From Otatea glauca (Eukaryota; Streptophyta; Magnoliopsida; Poales; Poaceae), in NCBI GenBank assembly GCA_036346275.1, contig CM070730.1, positions 2,542,309 through 2,606,308 of the forward strand: DNA of 64,000 nucleotides, read 5' to 3'. The position numbers and the translations under genes were made by a program. The notes beneath the pieces are model-generated. The model ran no database searches. It was not told the origin of the DNA and worked only from the letters and a program-made list of their open reading frames with translations. Below, piece after piece: positions 34,599 through 48,459 of the stretch. Position 1 is the stretch's first letter; each line of letters begins with the position of its first letter.

Positions 34599-35523
34599 CA
34601 GGGCTAACATTGTCGTAAACTCCTCAAGAAAGCTCAGGCCAAGCTCAAGCCCAAAGCAAAGGTCACAAGCTTTAACGAGTCGAGCTCGAATAGCTCAGTC
34701 ACGCATATGCAAATATCATATATTTTTTGAAGCTTACCCTGCCTCGTAGCCATTCATTTCATCAAAATCCAATTTGTAAGGCCCAAGCCAGCAAACCCCA
34801 TCCCAAACTCTCAAAACACAATCTCAAAATCTCAAAACCCTAGCCGTCACACATCTACAGGACCTCAACCTCTCATTTTCTCATGCCAGATCTCACCAGG
34901 CACTACCACTCATCTCCTCAAAACATCCCCAAGATTTTTCCACAGACGTTGCCACTTCTCCTCACAACATCGACCACGACGACAATAATAGGCTAATAAC
35001 ACCACTCCTCGGCTGGCCTATTCGCCAATCCAAGCCCTCCTCTCTTCCACAACTGTCAACATCGTTGCCACCAAGGACCCTAATTATCGACCCCGTCTCC
35101 TTGCTCCATGGCTACACGGTAAGGATCCCCCCTTCACGATGGTTGCATAGCAGTCCCCTCTCCTTCCTCAATTATTGCATGGTGACTACCTCTAAGTCTC
35201 CAATACGAGTATGTAGGACGAATCTCATCCTTTTATATTCTTTTGTTGATGTGACTGGTTCTTGATGTACGGGCTGGTTCTTGTGAATTGTAATTGTATC
35301 TAATCTCATTGCTGAATTTTGAGCACCTAGCTTGTGTACTTGTGTTTGTTGCAATGTGGAACTATGGATTGTGGAAGGCAATACTTTGTTATCGAGCTTA
35401 TTCGATCTTCTACCGAGCCAAGCTCGAGCTCTAACCTACACTCGCTCGAGCTCAGCTCGAGTTTCTATCAAGCTTGAGCCTAGCTTACTAGGATCGCACG
35501 AGCTCGGCTCATTTGCAATCCTA
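34599..35523. mobile_element. Possible hAT-type element with GAGCTCG subterminal repeats
   Basis: The right part (35395-35520) is dense in GAGCTCG / CGAGCTC words, and the left part (34620-34700) has the same words. The ends CAGGGCTAACA and, inward from the right, TAGGATTGCAAA are weakly alike. No matching 8-bp duplication was found, so limits are uncertain. The interior (34800-35120) has an 'aaaaccctagccg' stretch like a plant gene leader. Confidence 0.4.
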
Positions 35524-37419
35524 CTTACATTTAGTTTCTCTGCCATTTTATTATACTAAAACCTCTTATGATGATAGGCATGCATGTTGGCACCTTAGCG
35601 CCATGATGCTAAAAGCGTGCTCTTAAGACATGCACCTTGTGAAGCTTAAGCCGCCTTATGGCACCTCACTTTTGCATCTAGGTGTGCATTAACTGCAATA
35701 TGCTTGCACTACCACACAAAGGGTCATCTCTAACGCCACATCTCAGATGGTTTTGATGTTTGCGAGAAATTTCGTCCGCAAAGGCCCAGGAAAAATTACA
35801 CTGAAACTATCATAGACGGTTAATTCTAAGAAACTGTCTATGATAATCGAGCCAAGATCATTTTCACAGACAGTTCAGAATCTTAACCGTCTGTGGTGAA
35901 ACATAGAAGGTTTTTGTTTCATAGCCGTTTGTGATCGATCAACTTATCACGGACGCCTGTGTTCCCGAAGCCATCTGTGATGTGACACTCACGGTTTGTT
36001 CTCACACCCGTCTTTGTAAGTAAACTTATCACCGATGGTTGTATTTAGGGGACCGTCTTTATTGTAGTACGTACTCTTCAGCTTTTATCACGATAGTTCA
36101 TATTAAGCTTCGGCTTCTACTGTCTTATATGCTTTCATTTGCTTCTGTTCTTCACTTGTGATGGATTGCCAAGTAATGTCCTATTCGATTTCTGAATGTC
36201 CTTTTGTTGCATATAACTAATAGAAACTAATTCCTGGGATCTACCCCAACATCAGAGCAACTGGCCCGACAGTAGTTGACCCAGCTCTGTGAGGCAATCG
36301 ATGGCAAGAACTATGGCGAGGTCGTCTTGCAATGATTGGGCCAAGGCTCCTCAATGGGCAATCTCTACTTGAATTGTCACAAGGACTCCCAGAGCCAATG
36401 TACGAACAATGAAACTGCTTGGGCACATCCTGGAAAACAGTGAGAAGTATTTGTCTGCCTTCTTTTAATAGAAATATCACGTTTTTCATTTGTCCTCGCA
36501 AGACCACCTTCATCGAGTCAGATAAGCAACGAGAAAAGCTGACAGAGACCCGATCCTTTGTTGTGTCCCAAGCGAAAACCAAATCGACGATACACCATGG
36601 CAAGACAAAGGTAGCCACCCTGAGGGTCCAACTCGTGGCTAGCCAAGCATGTCCCGATGCTGAAAGTGCAATCGGCCTAGCTAGGATTGCTCGTAAGAGG
36701 TAGCTTCGTCAAGCCAAGAAGTTCGTTAGAAGGAATGAAGGTGAAAGGTGGAGGGCCATTTGGTTTGGTGATATGTGTTAGGCAGAAGACAGAGGCTGAT
36801 GACGAGGCTGCAAAACTGAGCTCACAGTTGGCAAATCTTTCGGAGGATTGCTGCGACCTAAAAATCAACGACGAAATAGTTGATATGGCCTTTGCAATTT
36901 TTGATGATTGCAAGGCCAAAATTTTAGACTTCCTAGGCTTTAGACATCCTCCAAGGATACCTTGTAAATGCTATAGCTCTTACTTTTTGAAAGACTTCTG
37001 TTATCGGCGATCTACCAACACTTTTAAATTCAAATGTCTGCGATGTTTTCGTTTCATATTATGCATGCGACGACTTATCTTGTGAAGGATCTGGATGGTT
37101 GTCGTGAGAGGTTTGCATGTGGAAATGTGACATGCAAACACATCCATCAAGTGCTATCTTTTGAAGAATCCAAAGACCCTGCACTCTGTAGTGCTATTAA
37201 CCACAACAATCTGTTGCTATGTTTTGGAAGAGGAGGCGGGGTGAGTATTTTTGTAAACTGTGAAATGTGTACTCTGTTGTTAACTTAGTACAATTGTTAA
37301 TTTTCATGTGTGTTTTGTTAACTCTCTTGTTGATTCATATGTGTTTTGTTAACTTTACTATGTTGTTGTACATGTTTTTCGACCATGAAATACTATTGTC
37401 TTGTGTTATATCTGTATAG

Positions 37420-38340
37420 AGGGCATGGCTAGCATGATTCCTGAGGCTAGCCATAAAATAGAAAAAATGATGAAAAAATTGTATATTACAGACGGTTATT
37501 ACTTAACTATCTGTGATATTCCTTTACCACAAACATCTGTGATGATCAAATATCACATAAGGTTGATTTATTCTACCTTCTATAATGACAAGTGGACGAC
37601 TATGTCTATTTAACTTCCCGTCTGGTCGATTCAGAAAATCACACATAGCATCTCTATATCCAAATCTAGGATTTCCTCTCCATTTCATTGCCTTCATCAC
37701 TTGCGTCGTAGCCCTCGTCACAGTGCCATCCCCGTCCCCATCCTCATCACCATGTCAGCATTGTCCCTGTCCTCTCTACAATGCTCTCGTCGCCCTCGGC
37801 ACCGTGTCGTCGCTGTCCCTGTCTCTCTGCATCACGTTGTTGCCCGACTCCACCACCTCTCACGTACTGCCATCAGCCTAGAACTTCATTGCTTCAGTTA
37901 AGAGTGAAGAAATGGTAGGAGTACAATACTAGAAGTAGAAATTTGGTGGTTGTGATACCAAGGACTAGGAGTAGTATGATGGCCCAAGAATCTTTCATGC
38001 ATTTAGTATTGACCAAGTATAGAAATTATCTACTTCTTTTCCCTTGAGGATCTTGCAAATGTTCGAGAGCTCACCACCTTCTTCCTGGCTGATGTATTTC
38101 GAGTCGGGGTGAATTTAGTGCCTCGGATAGTCCGTAAGTTGTATAGCAGATTATGTGTATTATTCATTTGTGAATTGTGTAAAATGCATTTAGATGTATT
38201 TGAATTATGAATTTTAAGTCATTTTGTTTGAATATGTGTTGTGTATTTATCTCAACTGTGAATTGTGCATCTTATATATGTTTCAATGTGTTACGTATAT
38301 GTACAGAGGGCATGGCTAGCGTAATTCCTGAGGCTGGCGA
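37420..38340. repeat. Internal direct repeat in the CACTA element
   Basis: A segment beginning GAGGGCATGGCTAGC occurs at about 37420-37456 and again at 38306-38340 with four or five differences. Similar flanks (TGTATATCTGTATA-like before, AT-rich after) surround both. It suggests duplication of part of the interior. Confidence 0.65.
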
Positions 38341-38385
38341 TTAAATTGAAATTATGCATAAAAAATGCATATCATAGATGGTTCG

Positions 38386-39164
38386 TGGTGAGGACATCGT
38401 TACTACGGATACGACAATACCTGGTTGGACCTACTTCAACACGTCATCCATGGGCCATGAAGAGAGAGATCAAATCCATCACGTTCTGGAATCCAATTCG
38501 GCCTCCGGATACCAGCCTGAAGTAAAACGAGTATAACTTTTGCATACAGTGTCCGATTAGCGAGTTATTACACTTGATTAAAAGCTTACTTCGAGATATT
38601 TCCAACGGATTTGACCCCACCTAAAAATTTCTTCGAAGTCCTCCGAAATCGCCAAAACAAGTCCGGTCAACTTTCCAGTCCGAGTCAAATTTGGGCCTTG
38701 GGCCTTGTAAGAGTCCTATTCGGCCACTTCTTTGTGCTGGCCGAATCCCCCTTCTATTTTACCTATATATAGATAGGGAGCCCCAAAATTACTTGGGTAT
38801 TTGTTGAGCATAGTTTTAACCTAGGACCAAACTACATTGTCATCTAGACGTGTCAAACGACCACCTATTGAGACTACTTCGCGGAAACCCACCTTTTGAT
38901 CTATATATTCGTGAACCTCAATTCTTATTTGCTATTTCAGATTGCTTTTATCATACTATTGCTTGTTCTTCGATTGCTTGCAGGAATAGAACCTCGTGTT
39001 CAGGTTGATCGTGCTTCTAGCAAGGTCAATAACCCTCTGGAGTTGGTGTAGCGATTGCTAAGGCACTCCGTTGTCCTACAGGGTAGTCGGATCGTCAACG
39101 TCGTCTCTACAAAATCGATAGTTATCGTTCTCATCGAAAGATCGGGACATCCTAAGCCTCATCA
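38386..39164. mobile_element. Solo LTR inside the CACTA element, 779 bp
   Basis: Begins TGGTGAGG and ends CCTCATCA, a perfect inverted terminus apart from one base. Flanks are GTTCG (38381-38385) and ATTCG (39165-39169), a 5-bp duplication with one change. A TATA-like CTATATATAGATAGG lies near 38763. No coding sequence. It interrupts the CACTA subterminal repeats. Confidence 0.68.
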
Positions 39165-39408
39165 ATTCGTAACTATGAATTGTCTGTTATTTATGTTTAT
39201 CACAGACGGTTCGTAATTGAAACCATATATTATTTATCATTATCACATACGGTTTCTTATGTAGTAACCATCCGTGATCAGTAACTAACATAGATGGTTT
39301 TTTGTCGATAACCATCCGTGATCTGTAACTATCAGAGACAGTTTCTAAACTATCTATGATGACCACAGATCATCACTGACTCTTTTTCACTCATGTGTTG
39401 TAATGATG

Positions 39409-40408
39409 AATATCTCTACCATCTCATGTGTTAATTCATGGTGGCAAAAATCAATGATGAATATCTCTTATAGAAATACCAAACTATACAACTCTTTTCT
39501 TTAGTCATAAGGCACCAATTTTCACTATTTGACAATTTCATTGTTTATAATAAGTTCTTAGGCATTGTTGACTTATTATTTTAAAGATATCCACCAATAT
39601 ATGAACATGTCAATTTCCCAAGTAATGAAAAACATAATAAATATTGCTGAAATATTCTTTGGGATGCTTCAAGACAAAAAAAATCATATAACTTTTGAAT
39701 GACACATTGTTTACAAGTAAATACGATAAAAAAATCGGTTACCATGAGAATTCTTGTGTGACCGCTGATGTGTGATGGTTATATGAGAAATTTATAATGA
39801 ATTTAGAAAAAAAAATGGTTGGAGGGCAGAAGTAATTTGTATGGGTGTTAATAAACCAAAAATGACCTGCACCAGAGGTAATTAACAAAACTAGTAAGTT
39901 TTAGTACAACTTTGGATCCCCCACCCCACCTCCTCATATTCTCCATGTATAGATAGCAAATCATCTATTATCCATGCTAAACCTTGTAATTTAAATGAAA
40001 GTGTAAGATAAAGCACCATATACTTGTCAATAAAATTTAAGTATATAACCTTATGAACTCAATTAAATCCAGGACGACGACATTGAATTGGTGATTTGAC
40101 ATTTTTAACCAAACAAATTGTATATTGAGTCTCCATTATGGTAAACATGCAATAGTCACCGAATATCACCAAAATACCCTACATGCACAAAAACCAAACA
40201 ATGGCTAGGTATATTCCTATGACTAATGTAGGTATAGACAATATACACAACAACCAAATATAACAAACTTGAAATTTAGATATGTGTCTTCTCATTTGTT
40301 ATTTATCCATCTCAATTATTGGAGTCTTTGAGTCTCGGTAACTTTATCCAAATCCAAACATGGTAAAATTATATTAGTATGCATATGTAGCATGTCTAAT
40401 TTATAACC
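39409..40408. other. AT-rich DNA; no gene recognised
   Basis: Stop-rich in all frames with no repeat structure that I could define. Confidence 0.4.
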
Positions 40409-40413
40409 AAAAC

Positions 40414-43400
40414 TGTAACATCCCGAATCTGATGAAAATAAAAATACAAATGTTTGAATTAATCTCTAAGTTTCATTTGGATTTGTTTGCCATTCTCGAA
40501 TTTCTGGACTTTATTGATTTTACCAAAAGGCATTTCAAGTAACTCAATACCGGTTATAAAAAAAACTCAAACCCAAAATCTCCAACTACAAAAACTCTGG
40601 AATAAACTTGTTTAAACCCTAAATGCTCTCATATTCATCTCTGAGGAGTTTCATAAAAACTTTAACTCAATTATTGTTTATTAGAGAATTAAAACCAGCA
40701 ATTGAATTTTATAACAGAACCAGTGTTAGAATTTTATAAAAATAATTAAGGTATAACTTGACCTGAAAATTTTACAGAATAAATCCTCAGATCTCAAGAA
40801 TAAATCAGTAAAATTTTCAGAATATTTTGATATAATTTGGTACCCTTAGAAAATCAAAAACAGAGGGGCCAATATCCAATCAGTATCATTGTCAGAATTT
40901 TGAAACATTTCCTCATGCCAAATATGAAGCTGAAAATTTTATAGCAGCACCAGTATCTCATCAGGTTCCACCTCAAAAAGTTTAAAAAATATCCACCTTT
41001 GTTTGTAGGCCAAATAAAATCAGGAACCGAGCTGCAGCCAAAATTCAGCAATTTCTTTTTCCTTTTTCTCCCCTTATCCCTCTGCCATGTGGGCCCCATT
41101 CGATCGACTTTGGCATCCCGCTAACTGCTCTGCTCACTGGCAGCCACCGCAGCCGGCCCCACTGCCAATGGCCTCCTCTCTTCTTCCCTTGCCCTCGTGA
41201 CGCTCTCCCGAGGTCTCGCCCAAACCCCATGTGGCAGCTTTTCCACTGAAGTTTCCTGCCGTGGCGGCGCACTGGCAGCAGCCTTTCCTCAGGGCCGCGC
41301 CAAGAAGCCACCACCCTCTCTGCCCAATCCTCGCCATGGCAGCCTTTTCTCAGCTGAAATCCAGCCACGGCACCCCCTTCGGCAGCCCTTCAGCGCCAGC
41401 TTCCGAGACTCGCCGTGGCAGCCAAAGTCTTGCGCTACCTCTCGCCGTGGCAGGACTTTGGCAACCTCGCGTCAGTGCTCCACCACCCATCTCCGCCAAT
41501 CCATTGATGCGACCACCGGTGAAGATTCTCCTCCGCCACAGCGCGATGGCGTCGCGGAACTTGAGCCGGCCGACCGCTGCCCTCGCCTGCACACGTCAAG
41601 CCGTGTCTCTGGCGCCCATCACGGCTGTCAATCTTTCTGCTCGGACCTGTACTCACGTAATCCACCGAGTTACCAGGCGCCGCGCCCAAGCCACCTCTGT
41701 CAACTGCGTCAACCCGGGTGTCATCTCGCGGGGCCCTCGTCAACTCCCTACTCCCGACTATAAAAACCTCACCCGGCATCGCCCGTTGCCTTTGCCCTCT
41801 CCTTGAACTCCACCCGCATTGGCCGAGGCTCATCCGCAGCCACCATCGCCATTGCCGGTGAAGCTCCAGAGAAGGGGGCCAATGCCCGATTCTGACGAAA
41901 AGGTGAGCCCCCATTCAATCCTTTTGGACCGAAGCTCCATTGCGATGACCTAAACACCTCTCCATATTTGGATTGCAGACATGATCACTGGAGCACCGCC
42001 GCCCGTCCACTCTTCTTCCCCACGGCCGGCCACTGTTGGCAAGCTTCCCCGGAGCTCCTCCTCCTAGGAGAGATACCAAAATAGGATCCCTAACCTCGGT
42101 GATGCTCTACCCCACCTTCCCCGAAATCGAGCTCCACTCTTTCACCTCCGCTGGCTAGCCGCCATGGTTATTGCCGCCCCCTCACGGTGGCGTGCTGACT
42201 CCTGCCACCATCGGCCACACCAACACCACCCCTAGATGCGCAATCACGAGCTGAAGCTTATTCCGATACCCATTCCTCCTCCCCGACCCTCCCTCGCCGC
42301 CGTGGTTCCTCTGTCTCGGTGAGACTGGCGAGCGGGCCCGGCCTGTCGGCCTCACGCCCGCTCCGAGCCACTGCCGACCCGGTCCCACCTGTCCGCGCAA
42401 TGACTCAGGCTCAAGCCGAAATCGGAAAGCGCATTTCCTTTGCGAAAGCATACTTTCCCTAAATGAAAAATTCCTTTTTCATAGTATTTTACAACGCTAA
42501 CTCATTCTTTTGCCCATATCTTTTGCACCATAGCTCCAAATTTAGTAAAACAAGTTTATAAATTTGTATAAAATCATTATATATCTGAATATCCAAAAAT
42601 ATTTAAATTTGAACCTCATTTGAACTAGACTTTATGTAGTCAATAATCAAAAATCAATAACTTCTGCAAACAAACTCAAAAATTAATGAAACCAGTGCCT
42701 AAAATTCACTAAAATCATGATCTTATGTCTCTGTAAATTTGAATAAAAACAAAGAAGTTTTGCATCTAATGAACAATAAGTAAAATGGATGCTCTAAATA
42801 GAAACTTAAATAAAAGTTTCGCTCATTTAAATAAACTTTAAGTCTTATGAACATATAAATAAAAACTCAGTATAAAACCAGAGTTTATGTTTGAATAATC
42901 TTTTGGCTTTTCCTTAATATAAGAAAGTGAAATAAAGAATATAGTAAATGGAAAAAGGTAAAAAGTAAAAATGCTAAGTTAACAAAAATTTACCAAAGTC
43001 ATCACAAAAATCTGAGGGCTCTCCACAGCCAGTTTAAGTCAGTGGAAGAGCTGGATTAATTAAAATAATATTTAATCAAAGTGAATCATGTGCAAAGAAA
43101 TCAGGGTAAAATGGTAAAAGAATTTGGTAAAAATCTCTGGAAGTTATCCTGACCCAATATTTTTACCTTGCCGACATCAGCACAGTGTAAACCTCCAGAA
43201 AAAATATCAAGAATTTAGTAATTCAATTTATAATTTTAAAAATTCAAAAACAGTGAAGAAATAAATTGGAAAACAGTAATGTCAGAATTATTAAAAATTA
43301 AATATTAATAAATAAAACCTGACATTTTTACAGAAGGTGTATAATACCATTTCAGACTCTCACAAAAAGTTTTATAAAATATGAACTTTATTTCATTCAC

Positions 43401-46400
43401 AAAATAAATGAAAAACCGAATGGGCAGAACAACAACAGCTGAGTTGTGGGAATTTTATAAAAATCTACGTGCATCATAAAATAGTAAAAATTTCACAGGA
43501 GTCTGGTAATTCTCTTTCTGACCTAGGATAAAAATTTTATAATTTTTCATGTCGGTTTGTCCACCGAAACCACCGAAGAAATCCCGTTCTGTCCCGAGAC
43601 TTCGCCCGAGTTCCTCTCTTGCTCTCGCTGACATGTGGGCCCGGCTTGTCAGTCGGACAAGCCTGTCGGCACTCGCTGCCAGCTCGCCCCCACCTGTCAT
43701 CCACCCAACCGCCTTCTTCTTCTCCTCTCCCCGCTCTCTCCCGCACAGAGACGAAACCGTCTCGGTTCTTCTCGCGCTCTCGCCCGAACCGACTTCCCCT
43801 CGCCATATAAAAGCCTCACCTGACGTCGCAACCGACCCAGCCATCCCTCTGTGAAACCATTTCGCCGCTACTTTGATCATCTTCTCCAATTCCCGCGAAA
43901 ACCGAGAAAGGAGCCAAACCCAAATTCTTCAGCCACAAACTTTTTCGCCCCAAACCACTTCGCCCGAAGCTTCCTAGCACCTCCAGGAACTCGTCCCCGC
44001 CGTTGGCCAGAGCCTTTCTTCCCCGACGAGCCGCCGTACCTCGCTTCTTCCTCCGCCGTTGCCGCGCACGGTGAGATCTCTCTTCCGCCATCCATTCTTC
44101 GAACCAATGCCGGAAATGAAACCCTTGTAGCTCACTGATGCTCGCTCAAGTGATCTTCAAGCTCGGGAAGAGCTAGTTCGCCGTGCCGCCGGCTAGCCGT
44201 GGATGTCGCCGCCCCTCTGCGGTGGAACCACCTCTCCCGACCACCTCCGGTCTCCGTGCCACCACCCAAAGGTGCGCCTTGGCCCGCTAAGCACGAAGGT
44301 GGAACCCATTCCACTTTTCCGGCCGTGCTCCGCCGCCGGCGAGCTTCGGAAGGTTGCGCCCTGCTCTGGGTCGCCGCCAAGCGAGCCCGAGCGATCGGCC
44401 TCTTCTTGCGAACTGCGTCGGCCGCTAAGCCGCCCGCTCGTCACCAGCGCAATAAGACGCGACCACTGCCGCTGGGCCGGCTTGTCGGTGTCTCGTAGCG
44501 ACTCGGAAAAAGGAAAGCGATTTTCCTGCGAAGCGCACTTTTCATTTTTCGCGGTTTTTTTTTTCAGATTTATTCAAAACCTAGACATTCAAATAGCTAT
44601 AACTTTCGAATCTCTTGGCCAAATCTGATGAAATAAATTTATAAATTCATCTAAAATCAAGTAGATTCAGAATATGCAAAGATATGATAGAATTGAATTT
44701 TATTTGAAATTCGAATTTAAATTCAAAGGAAAGGTTAGACATATGTCATACATGAAAATTCTGTAAATGACCTCCAAATTTAGTAAAATAAATTTTGATA
44801 GAATCCTTGTAATCTCAGGAACCAGAATATGTAAAAATACTTAGGGTTTGTTATAAGAAAATTTTAAGTTAATAAATAAGTGCTAAATAATGCAATAATA
44901 GTTTAAATAGAATAAATCATTAAAATTGCAAATGAAAACAAATAATGTTTGCAACCATTTTCGAGTTTATGAAGTTATTTTATTTGAATATTTCCATCTG
45001 ATTTCTTTTTGGCCTTATTGAAATTTGGTATTTATTATATATTGCCATACGACGTGTAGAACTCGACGAAACCGGTACATTCGACGATCAGGAGTTCGAA
45101 GTCGAGGATAATCAACAAGGCAAGCAACCCCCTTTGATCATATTGATCCTAGTTTTATAAATGTTTTCATTAAATGTTTTACTGCATACTTTATTTTATT
45201 AAAGTCTGCTCTATATCGGGTAATAGTAGTTGTACCAGTAGACTTATGGAACTTCCTTGATAAGTAGAAAATTGTGAACCTTGAAAACCCTAGAATAGCT
45301 TAGACATTATTTAATGTCAATCTGGGTTACTCACATTTAGTGACATGCTTAGCCAAAGCTTAAATGAACATAAAATTGTGACATGATTAAAGACTTTGGT
45401 CGTGACATTTAATGAGTATGACCATTTTTGTGGTTGGTATTTTGGTTGGAAAAATGAAAAGAAAAACTATGGTTTAGATGCGGGCAATTATTGGCAATAG
45501 CCGGGTGTGCATGTTTTTGCACGTAGTGTAGGGTGGAGATTATTGCCCGTGTCGAGTTAAGGACCGAACTATGGGTTGTTTTCAGGCCAAGAAATAATCA
45601 TACAACCACAAGTGCTGGTATGGGACAGCTCTAACTTATTAAGTTGTTTAAAACTAGCTTTGCACGTGGAAGGCGGAGTAGTACGATTTGTTTCTTAATG
45701 AATTGCTCGACGGACGCCCACACCGAGGTGATCATGGAATAAACGTCTACCAATATAACGGTGTACACCATAACGTGGGTAGTTCCATCATTTCTATGCT
45801 CTGAGTTCTTACACCACAGAATGGGTTTATCGTCACCGTGCTGGTGCAAAGTTAGGTTTGAATAATGTAACAGTTATAACATGACTCCCTGTGGCACACC
45901 AAAGGAAGTGTGCAAATATCGATTGCTTAAAGAGTCAATCATGTCTTGTGGGGAAAGCTGTATACCTCTGCAGAGTGTAAAACTAATCGATTAGCCGCGT
46001 CCACGGTCATGGACACTTGGTAAAGTCATCACATAGTTAGCAGTTTTGCTTATTTTCATAAAATATTGTTTCTACCATGTGTTAGAAATTTCCATTGTGT
46101 GTCGGTGGAAACTGATTTTGAATATGGTCATTATACCCAGGCATTTGTGATTTATTTATGCTTACATTCTATCACTTTCAGTATTAAATTGCTTTTACTA
46201 AATTTCTGTTTTGCAATCTATTATTCTGTATTTACCATTCAAACTGGCTTTATGCAAAATCAACCTTAATAGCTTTCCATTGGAATGACCGGCATATATT
46301 TTAGGATTTGCATAAGTCTTGCGAGTACGTAAGTACTCAACTTGCCCATGTTGATGTTTTTAGGTGAAGAATCAGATTTCCCCGATGATTCGTACGTTGA

Positions 46401-48426
46401 TGCAAGATACGGGGAATTTAACGATGAATTTATCTAAGGATTTTTCCCTTGTCAGTTGCCTGTGGAACAATGGGTTAAAAGGCATACTACAAGAAGTTGT
46501 CTCCACTGCAGTTTTACTTTTGGTATTGTAAAAATAATATGTAATCTTACTTCCGCTGTGTAATAAAGTTTGTGTATGACTGTGATATCAATTTGTATTT
46601 GTGCGTACTAGCTACTGATCATGGGACTAGTACTGTATGCACATGGTATCCATTTTTTGTATTTATTATAAAAAATGGGGGCCTTACATACGTATAGACA
46701 CTAACGTCCCCAACACTGCCACCGTCGACTCCGACTTCACCACTGAACCCCGCGAGCAAGGTAAGCACCTCCTTGAACATGTTGATCCCAGTATTTCAAC
46801 TAATTTACCTTGCTTTTGTCAAACCTATTATGCATGCATGTAATTTCTTTAAACATGCCAGTTTTTGGGTATTGGTAGATATATCTGTAATGTCATGGAA
46901 CTTTTTGATAAGTATGGACATGTGAACCTTGATAACCATAGAATAAGGGTAGACAATGCATAATGTCAACCGGGGAATATGCGATTACATAATAGTTGTG
47001 CTTAGTCATGCTTTAGCTAGAAATAATTAAATTAAAACTGTTTCTCGAGGATTTAAAGTGTGGTATGCGACACTCAAGGGTGTTGGTATTTGCTATAAAA
47101 ACTCAAAATAAAACTATGTTTTGACACGGGCGAGTTATGGCAATAGCCGGATGTGCATTGATTTTGCACGTAGTGTAGGGGGAGTATTCTCGCCCGGGTC
47201 GGTTAAGGACCGAACTAATGTGACGTTTACAAGCCAAGAATTTAGTGCAACCACAAGTGCTAGTATGGGATAGCCTTAACTTATTAAGTTATTTAAGTCT
47301 AGCTTTGCATGTTTGAAGGCCGGAGTAGTACGAGCTGTTCCATTATGGATTGCTCGAAGGGGCGCCCACACCACGGTGATGGGAGCAACGCTTGCCAATA
47401 TAACGGTGTACGCCATGATATGGGGAGTTCCATCATATTTATGCTCTGAGTTTTTCTGCCATAGTATGGGTTTGTCATCACCGGGCTGGTGCAAAGTTAG
47501 AATTAAATAATGTAACGGTTATGTTATGATCTCTCTGTGGCACACCGAAGGAAGTGTGTCAATTGCGCTGCACAAAGAGATGATCATTTCTTGTGGGTAA
47601 AGTTGTACACCTCTGCAGAGTGAAAATCTTTTCGAAAAGCCGCGCCCGCGGTCATAGGCACTTGATAAAGTCTTCACATAGTTAGTTGTTTTATCATTTT
47701 CAAAAGGAAATATATGTTTTGGAAAGCTAACCCCGCAGGTGATACAATACTATACCATGTGTTGGCAAGGATTAGTATCAGCTGTTGCGCCATGTGTTGG
47801 CAATAATTGGATTATGCCATGTGTTGGCAATAGTCGACTCGTTGCTCACGTCATGGAGGACTGTGAGTTGTTACTATATTCTTTACTTCCTCTATTTCCA
47901 TATCATTAAATCTTGCTTTTACAAATTCCATTTGGCAAATTACTACTTGATAATTCATGTTCACCTTTGCTCACTAAAAATAACCGTAGAAGCTTTCCTG
48001 TTGATATAGCCTGCATTTTATGATATATGCATTTTTCATACACTATAAGTCTTGCTGAGTACAAATGTACTCAATCTTGCTTAAATTATTGGTTCAGTGG
48101 ACGAGGAAAGTGAAGTTCCCAAGGACATATATCACGCCGCAGGTTACGGGGACTATACCGACGAGTTTTTCTAGGATCTACTCCTTGTCAGTTGCCTATG
48201 GTACTTTGGGCAAAGGCATACTGCTAGGCCTTGTATCTTCCGCTGCAATTTAATTCGGCCTATAGGCCATGTTGTAAGAACTATGTGCTATTATTGTATT
48301 ATGGACCTATGTATGGATGTGATAACAATGTTGAAATATGTGCGTACTAGCTACTGATCGTGGGACTAGTACATTATGTACATGAGACCTCATTGGTATT
48401 CCATGCCAAAAAGGAGGGTCTCGACA
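40414..48426 (+). mobile_element. Composite of two nested giant solo LTRs (copies II-outer and II-inner)
   Basis: The outer LTR starts TGTAACATCCCG at 40414 and ends GAGGGTCTCGACA at 48426, with matching target duplication AAAAC at 40409-40413 and 48427-48431. Inside lies a second, related LTR that ends GGGGGCCTTACA at 46688. After that the outer LTR resumes with its own tail (46689-48426). Two TATA boxes (41759 and 43805) and two copies of every tail motif confirm the nesting. The outer TATA is 1.35 kb from its start, as in copy I. No pol genes. Confidence 0.8.
42800..46688 (+). mobile_element. Inner giant LTR, 5'-truncated (copy II-inner)
   Basis: Homologous to copy I from the pre-promoter zone (about 43000) through GACATGTGGGCCC (43630), TATA at 43805 and the whole tail to 46688. 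The TGTAACATCCC start is missing: about 0.4 kb is lost at the left junction, whose position (42780-42900) is approximate. No target duplication can be read because of this. Confidence 0.65.
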
Positions 48427-48459
48427 AAAACCACAATTGAATAATACAAAATCATGCAG

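Larger units (their letters stand above)
35707..39405. mobile_element. Non-autonomous CACTA (En/Spm) element, 3.7 kb
   Basis: Left end CACTACCACACA and right end, read inward, CATTACAACACA (10 of 12 equal). The flanking triplets are TTG and ATG, an imperfect 3-bp duplication. Both subterminal zones (35760-36060 and 39170-39370) carry many copies of a TCTGTGAT / ATCACAGA-type word in both orientations, the hallmark of CACTA ends. A solo LTR (38386-39164) lies inside near the right end. Frames at 36419-36703 and 36687-37085 are unrecognised; no transposase was seen. Confidence 0.72.

Noticed and set aside
36687..37085. 132-codon frame in the CACTA element considered as a TnpA-like protein
   Set aside because: No motif supports TnpA or any host family; left as unidentified contents.
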